A stretch of DNA of 64,000 nucleotides from Anaerolineae bacterium (GTDB taxonomy: Bacteria > Chloroflexota > Anaerolineae > DUEN01), in NCBI GenBank assembly GCA_025060615.1, contig JANXBS010000002.1:240156-304155 (forward strand), in the 5' to 3' direction. Within the stretch, counting starts at the first letter, position 1; every line of letters begins with the position of its first letter. Under the pieces are notes generated by a model, which saw only the letters and a program-made list of their open reading frames with translations, did not search any database and was not told the origin of the DNA. This document shows positions 60,367-64,000 of the stretch, in pieces. A program made the position numbers and the translations under genes.

Positions 60367-60424
60367 GGTTTTCGAGTAAGCTTTAAGTCCAATCTCTGAA
60401 GTCGGGCTCTCCTTCGCTTTGTCC

Positions 60425-61783
60425 TCAGCCCACCTTCGGCAGTAGTTCTAACGCCCGCTGCACCTCTTCGACCGGGTACTCGTAATCGGCTAGCTTACCG
60501 CTGACGTACGCGTCATATGCAGCCAGATCGAAATGGCCATGTCCGCTGAAGTTGAACAGAATGACGCGTCGCTCGCCAGCCTCGCGGGCAGCCAACGCCT
60601 CGTCAATGGCAGCGCGCACGGCATGGGAGGTCTCGGGCGCGGGCACGATCCCCTCGGCGCGGGCGAACTGGACGGCCGCCTCGAAGCAGCTAAGCTGGCC
60701 GTAGGCGCGGGCCTCGATCAGCTTGTTCGCGTAGAGGAGACTGACCAGCGGGGCCATGCCGTGATAGCGCAAGCCGCCAGCGTGGATGCTGGCTGGGACG
60801 AAATTGTGGCCCAGGGTATACATCTTGACCAGCGGGGTCAGGTGTGCAGTGTCGCCGAAGTCATAGGCATAGACGCCGCGGGTAAGGGAGGGGCAGGCGG
60901 TCGGCTCGACAGCGATGATGCGCGTCTGCTTACCGTTCACCAGGTTTTCGCGCACGAATGGGAAAGCCAGCCCAGCGAAGTTGGAGCCACCACCCACACA
61001 GCCGATGACGACGTCGGGATACTCGCCGGCTATCTCCAGTTGTTTAAGCGCCTCCTCGCCGATGATCGTCTGGTGCATTAGCACGTGATTAAGCACTGAG
61101 CCCAGGCTATACTTGGTGTCATCGCGGGTAGCAGCGTCCTCTACTGCCTCAGAGATAGCGATCCCCAAAGAGCCGGGCGAGTCAGGATCCTTCTCCAGGA
61201 TGGAGCGGCCGGCTTGCGTATCGGGGCTGGGGCTGGGGACCACCTTGGCACCCCACGTCTCCATCAGGACCCGCCGATAGGGCTTCTGGTGATAGCTGAC
61301 CTTTACCATGTAAACCTTGCATTCAAGGCTGAAGAGCTGGCAGGCCATCGCCAGCGCGCTGCCCCACTGCCCGGCGCCGGTTTCGGTAGTGATGCGTTTG
61401 GTCCCCTCTTTTTTGTTGTAATAGGCCTGCGCGACGGCCGTGTTGGGCTTGTGGCTGCCAGGGGGCGAAACCGATTCGTTCTTGTAATAGATGTGAGCTG
61501 GTGTGTCCAGCATCTTCTCCAGCCGACGGGCGCGCGCAAGCGGGGTAGGTCGCCACAGCTTGTAGATTTCTTGAACCTCGTCGGGGATCTCGATATAGCG
61601 CTCGGTGCTCACCTCTTGTTTAATCAGCTCCATCGGGAAGAGGGGAGCCAAGTCCTGGGGCCCGATAGGTTGGCCGGTACCAGGATGTAACACCGGCGGT
61701 GGAGGAAACGGCAGGTCCGCCATGATGTTGTACCAGTGGGTTGGCATATCCCGTTCCGGTAGAAAGACCTTGGTCTGCTCCAT
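60425..61783 (-). CDS. trpB: Tryptophan synthase beta chain, TrpB2 type
   Basis: PLP enzyme joining indole and serine to make tryptophan. 452 residues, longer than TrpB1, with the TrpB2-type N-terminus ([18 protein letters not shown]) and GRPTPLxRA-like [17 protein letters not shown]-binding Lys112 in [20 protein letters not shown], and [11 protein letters not shown] for phosphate binding. ATG 61783 has AAGGAGG 5 bases upstream. The T-box upstream links expression to uncharged tRNA-Trp. No trpA is adjacent, typical of TrpB2 genes, which may act with free indole. Confidence 0.95.
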   Translation of the reverse strand: MEQTKVFLPERDMPTHWYNIMADLPFPPPPVLHPGTGQPIGPQDLAPLFPMELIKQEVSTERYIEIPDEVQEIYKLWRPTPLARARRLEKMLDTPAHIYYKNESVSPPGSHKPNTAVAQAYYNKKEGTKRITTETGAGQWGSALAMACQLFSLECKVYMVKVSYHQKPYRRVLMETWGAKVVPSPSPDTQAGRSILEKDPDSPGSLGIAISEAVEDAATRDDTKYSLGSVLNHVLMHQTIIGEEALKQLEIAGEYPDVVIGCVGGGSNFAGLAFPFVRENLVNGKQTRIIAVEPTACPSLTRGVYAYDFGDTAHLTPLVKMYTLGHNFVPASIHAGGLRYHGMAPLVSLLYANKLIEARAYGQLSCFEAAVQFARAEGIVPAPETSHAVRAAIDEALAAREAGERRVILFNFSGHGHFDLAAYDAYVSGKLADYEYPVEEVQRALELLPKVG

Positions 61784-61836
61784 CTTCGCCTCCTTAGGAT
61801 GTAGGATGGATGATTTACGACATCTTCTCAGAAACG

Positions 61837-62146
61837 AAAACTCCCGCCCCAAAGGGACGGGAGTTTCTTCCCGCGGTGCCACCCTGCTTGAGAGATTGTG
61901 AACCAACCTCTCCGCTCCTTGGGCTTGCTAACGGAAGCCACCCGGCTCGGCCTACTTAGCCCAAAACACCGTTCCGGCCCGTTCGGCCTGCGACTCCCCG
62001 GTCCATTCGGCACCGGCGCTGACGCTGGACTCACACCCTTCTCCAGCTCGCTGAGTCCCGCTTCGGCCCTACTCGTCCGGTTCTTCGCCGTTTGCCAGAT
62101 TCAGTTCGTACAGACCCATTCGGACACTTGTAACAGCCGTCGAAGC
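61837..62146 (-). promoter_or_regulatory. T-box riboswitch (tryptophan type) upstream of trpB2
   Basis: On the minus strand the T-box core AGGGTGGCACCGCGG lies at 61871-61885. It is followed by a terminator (61854-61866 with 61838-61850, one G-U pair) and TTTT (61837-61840). Upstream, the stem I landmarks GACGAGTA (62070-62077) and AGCGAG...GGGTGTGAGTCC are visible, and the likely specifier is TGG (62003-62005, in GAATGGACC) for tryptophan, with the expected purine after it. Uncharged tRNA-Trp should bind stem I and the T-box bulge and favour the antiterminator. All parts lie between a consensus promoter and trpB2. Confidence 0.92.
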
Positions 62147-62152
62147 AAGGCG

Positions 62153-62181
62153 AGTATAGCATAGACGGGCCTGGCTGTCAA
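62153..62181 (-). promoter_or_regulatory. Promoter of the T-box/trpB2 transcript
   Basis: Minus strand perfect TTGACA (62176-62181), 17-base spacer, TATACT (62153-62158) with a TGC extension. The start would be near 62146. Confidence 0.85.
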
Positions 62182-62182
62182 T

Positions 62183-62501
62183 CATCATCTTCGAATTTCA
62201 GATGGTCAGGCTGCCATGGCGTTGGGCAGACGGACGATGTCGCCCTCGAGGCTTATTTCTGTTGATATGGGAAACCGATACACTCCAGGAGAACCTATGG
62301 GGAACCGATGAAGGCTAATGCGACCTTTATCGCTTCGTCATTGCAGATCGCACACCATGCTCAACTGCTAGGCTTTTTGGACAAGTTTTAAGCCTCTTGC
62401 GAGCTTGAGACCTGTGGGGGGCCTTCTGAACGCGGGCTCGCCTCCGATGCCCGCATAACTCACACATCGGAGGCGAGCCCGCATTATGGAACAGATAGCG
62501 A
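62183..62501 (-). other. Intergenic region with an 18-bp stem
   Basis: No gene is visible. An 18-bp perfect inverted repeat (62432-62449 with 62465-62482, 15-base loop) lies 20 bases after the FmdB stop on the minus strand, so it is probably that transcript's terminator or stabilising end although it lacks a T run. A weaker AGGCTT/AAGCCT hairpin lies near 62370-62395. Confidence 0.55.
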
Positions 62502-62750
62502 TTAATCGTCTAATCGAGGTTCGGTTGCCTTCTCACCTGATTCCGACTTGCCATCTGCTTTGCCGTTACTACGTTTGCGGCTATCTGTGATGTACCAGCC
62601 CGAACCCTTGAAATGGATGGCCGGTGGGCTAAACGTGCGTCGCACGTTGGTATGCCCGTCTGGGCACACCGGCACCCGGCTATCTGAGAACGAGCGCATC
62701 TCTTCGAACTGTACACCACAGGTCTCGCAGTTGTAGATGTAGATCGGCAT
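62502..62750 (-). CDS. FmdB-type zinc-ribbon protein
   Basis: 82 residues. MPIYIYNCETCGVQFEEMRSF is the standard FmdB start with the first Cys pair (Cys8, Cys11). The second pair, normally CPxCGS, reads CPDGH, so a His may replace the fourth ligand. The tail is charged and low-complexity. FmdB proteins were first seen near formamidase genes and their role is unsettled. It lies 47 bases after the hypothetical gene upstream. Confidence 0.85.
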   Translation of the reverse strand: MPIYIYNCETCGVQFEEMRSFSDSRVPVCPDGHTNVRRTFSPPAIHFKGSGWYITDSRKRSNGKADGKSESGEKATEPRLDD

Positions 62751-62797
62751 CCTGCAACCTCCTGAGAATCAGCCGTAGCGATAACTCGGCTGAGCAT

Positions 62798-63454
62798 TTA
62801 TCGGTTTGAAGGGGGCAAGCCAAAGCGGCGGAGATGCTCTCCCGCCAACCATGAACTCGCCTCGTAAAATCCATAAGTGCGCCGCAGCGAATCGAACTCC
62901 AGACGGGCTGCTGGTTCGATCCCTGCGTGCCACGTCACGTGCTCCACCTCCTCAATGCGATCGAGCCATTGTCCTGGCGAGCGAGGGATTGGGATGTCGG
63001 CATAACCCCGCCGTATGAAGAGGCCGAACTGCGGAAAAGTTGTCCGCTCCGGCGGAAAACGTGGCATCATCCCGATGGCAATCGCCGCCATAGCAAAGGC
63101 GATCAACTGCGAGCGGACTAACTCAATTTGCGACGGCCGCTCCAGGCTGATACCCAACTCCTCCAGCCACTCCCAATCTATCAAAGCCTGTCGCAGCAAA
63201 TAGGCCAACTCAGCCCGATCCAACACCGCACCGGCGCGCAGGCTCAAGAAGAACCCTTCTCGAACCTGACTGAGGTAATCCAGCGCGGCCGAGAAGGTGC
63301 GGATATCCTGTTGTGAGGGCGCCTGTTCAGCCGCTTGAAGACGCCGCCCCAGCGCTTCTAGCGCATCGTGAACCACGATGCTGATCGCCTGAAAATCAGC
63401 CAACGCCTGGCTGATATCCCATCGGCCTCTCAAGCTTTTAGAGGGCTCTGCCAC
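62798..63454 (-). CDS. Hypothetical helical protein
   Basis: I do not recognise this 218-residue protein. It looks mostly helical with no signal, membrane span or cysteine cluster; notable stretches are TFSAALDYLSQVREGFFLSL and LIDWEWLEELGISLERP, with a C-terminal WHAGIEPAARLEFDSLRR. GTG 63454 is preceded by GGAGAGGAA. It lies between the groEL terminator and the FmdB gene and is probably cotranscribed with the latter. Confidence 0.6.
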   Translation of the reverse strand: MAEPSKSLRGRWDISQALADFQAISIVVHDALEALGRRLQAAEQAPSQQDIRTFSAALDYLSQVREGFFLSLRAGAVLDRAELAYLLRQALIDWEWLEELGISLERPSQIELVRSQLIAFAMAAIAIGMMPRFPPERTTFPQFGLFIRRGYADIPIPRSPGQWLDRIEEVEHVTWHAGIEPAARLEFDSLRRTYGFYEASSWLAGEHLRRFGLPPSNR

Positions 63455-63566
63455 GTTTCCTCTCCGCCCAGGCTGTCTGCCCTTGAAGCTGATGTGTCCT
63501 CTCCTGTATTTTCCTCAAGATGATAGCCCGGACGCTTCTGAGCGAGAGTAAGCCGTTATACGGTCT

Positions 63567-63605
63567 AAAAGGGTAGCCCCTCCATAATTTAGAGGGGCTA
63601 CCCTT
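63567..63605 (-). terminator. groEL terminator
   Basis: On the minus strand a perfect 14-bp stem (63592-63605 with 63569-63582) with a nine-base loop is followed by TTTT (63567-63570, two of them in the stem). It lies 24 bases after the groEL stop. Confidence 0.85.
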
Positions 63606-63628
63606 CCATTCCTGTGACCATTCCAGGA

Positions 63629-64000
63629 TCAGTACTCAGGTGGCGGGGTCGTGGCTTTCTCCTTCTCCTTCTCTGGGACCTCCGTGACTAGTGCCTCGGT
63701 GGTCAGGATCATGGCGGCGATGCTGGCTGCGTTCTCCACGGCTGAGCGGGTCACCTTCGCTGGATCAATGATGCCGGCCTGGAACATGTCCACATATTGG
63801 CCGCTCATCACATCGAAGCCGATGTTCCGGTTGCCGGTCTCCTGCTGCTTGCGGCGCACATTCTGCACCACCACCGCCCCATCCTCACCGGCATTGTAGG
63901 CCAATTGCCGCATCGGCTCCTCCAACGCCCGCCGCACAATCCGCACCCCCGTGGCCTCATCCGGATACTCCGTCTCCACATTCTCCAGCGCCGCCATGGC
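63629..64000 (-). CDS. groL: Chaperonin GroEL, C-terminal part (5' end outside window)
   Basis: The last about 123 codons of a 60-kDa chaperonin; the rest lies right of the window. Seen: [68 protein letters not shown], which is the canonical equatorial end. The tail is [17 protein letters not shown] instead of the usual Gly-Gly-Met repeats. A terminator follows. Confidence 0.95.
   Translation of the reverse strand, partial: AMAALENVETEYPDEATGVRIVRRALEEPMRQLAYNAGEDGAVVVQNVRRKQQETGNRNIGFDVMSGQYVDMFQAGIIDPAKVTRSAVENAASIAAMILTTEALVTEVPEKEKEKATTPPPEY

Overview
The window reads as an ordinary, gene-dense stretch of a Chloroflexota chromosome, probably from the Anaerolineae side of the phylum; this is an inference from gene content, without any search. 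Pointers are an FG-GAP protein ending in a YLPLVRR tail, substrate-binding lipoproteins with Val/Lys/Glu-rich stalks, SpoVS and RNase Y beside recA/recX, a DUF4446 protein and abundant GT-C membrane glycosyltransferases. I see no phage, IS element, CRISPR array or tRNA/rRNA gene. Sigma-70-type promoters (TTGACA/TATAAT-like with 16-18 base spacers) and long perfect dyad terminators recur throughout.

Layout. 1-4.1 kb (+): end of rfbB, a PIG-L deacetylase and a secreted seven-bladed FG-GAP protein. 4.3-17.4 kb (-): an unknown protein, a LysM lipoprotein, a class A penicillin-binding protein, an M16 protease, a sugar-isomerase/deoC pair and two large GT-C proteins. 17.6-21.4 kb (-): a Rieske/cytochrome b complex with two dihaem cytochromes c. 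21.6-23.1 kb (-): DUF4446 and prs. 23.3-26.8 kb (+): rdgB, an M23 peptidase and rho with a long leader. 27-32.5 kb: small zinc-ribbon proteins, tpiA, an M50-like membrane protein, a YitT protein, holB and ricT. 32.7-37.1 kb (-): spoVS, rny, recX, recA. 37-41 kb: membrane phosphatase-like protein, GT-C protein, SDR. 41-49 kb (-): an oligopeptide-type ABC transporter with two binding proteins. 49.3-54.2 kb (-): one apparent operon, S2P protease, SDR, selenoprotein candidate, SDR, HAD, NUDIX. 54.6-60.3 kb (+): mtlD-fruK and a 2-oxoacid dehydrogenase (fused E1, E2). 60.4-64 kb (-): trpB2 behind a tryptophan T-box, an FmdB-type protein, an unknown protein and the end of groEL.

The most unusual finding is at 51586-52014. 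A small lipoprotein frame contains one in-frame TGA exactly where the first cysteine of a heavy-metal-associated (HMA) CxxC motif belongs, giving a UxxC reading. The coding continues in the same frame to a TAG two bases before the next gene's ATG, and a SECIS-sized hairpin follows the TGA. I propose a selenocysteine-containing HMA lipoprotein. A T-box with a UGG specifier before trpB2, a rho leader with a possible attenuator, a terminator between recA and recX, and a terminator-like hairpin inside the first codons of an ABC binding protein are the other regulatory points worth checking.
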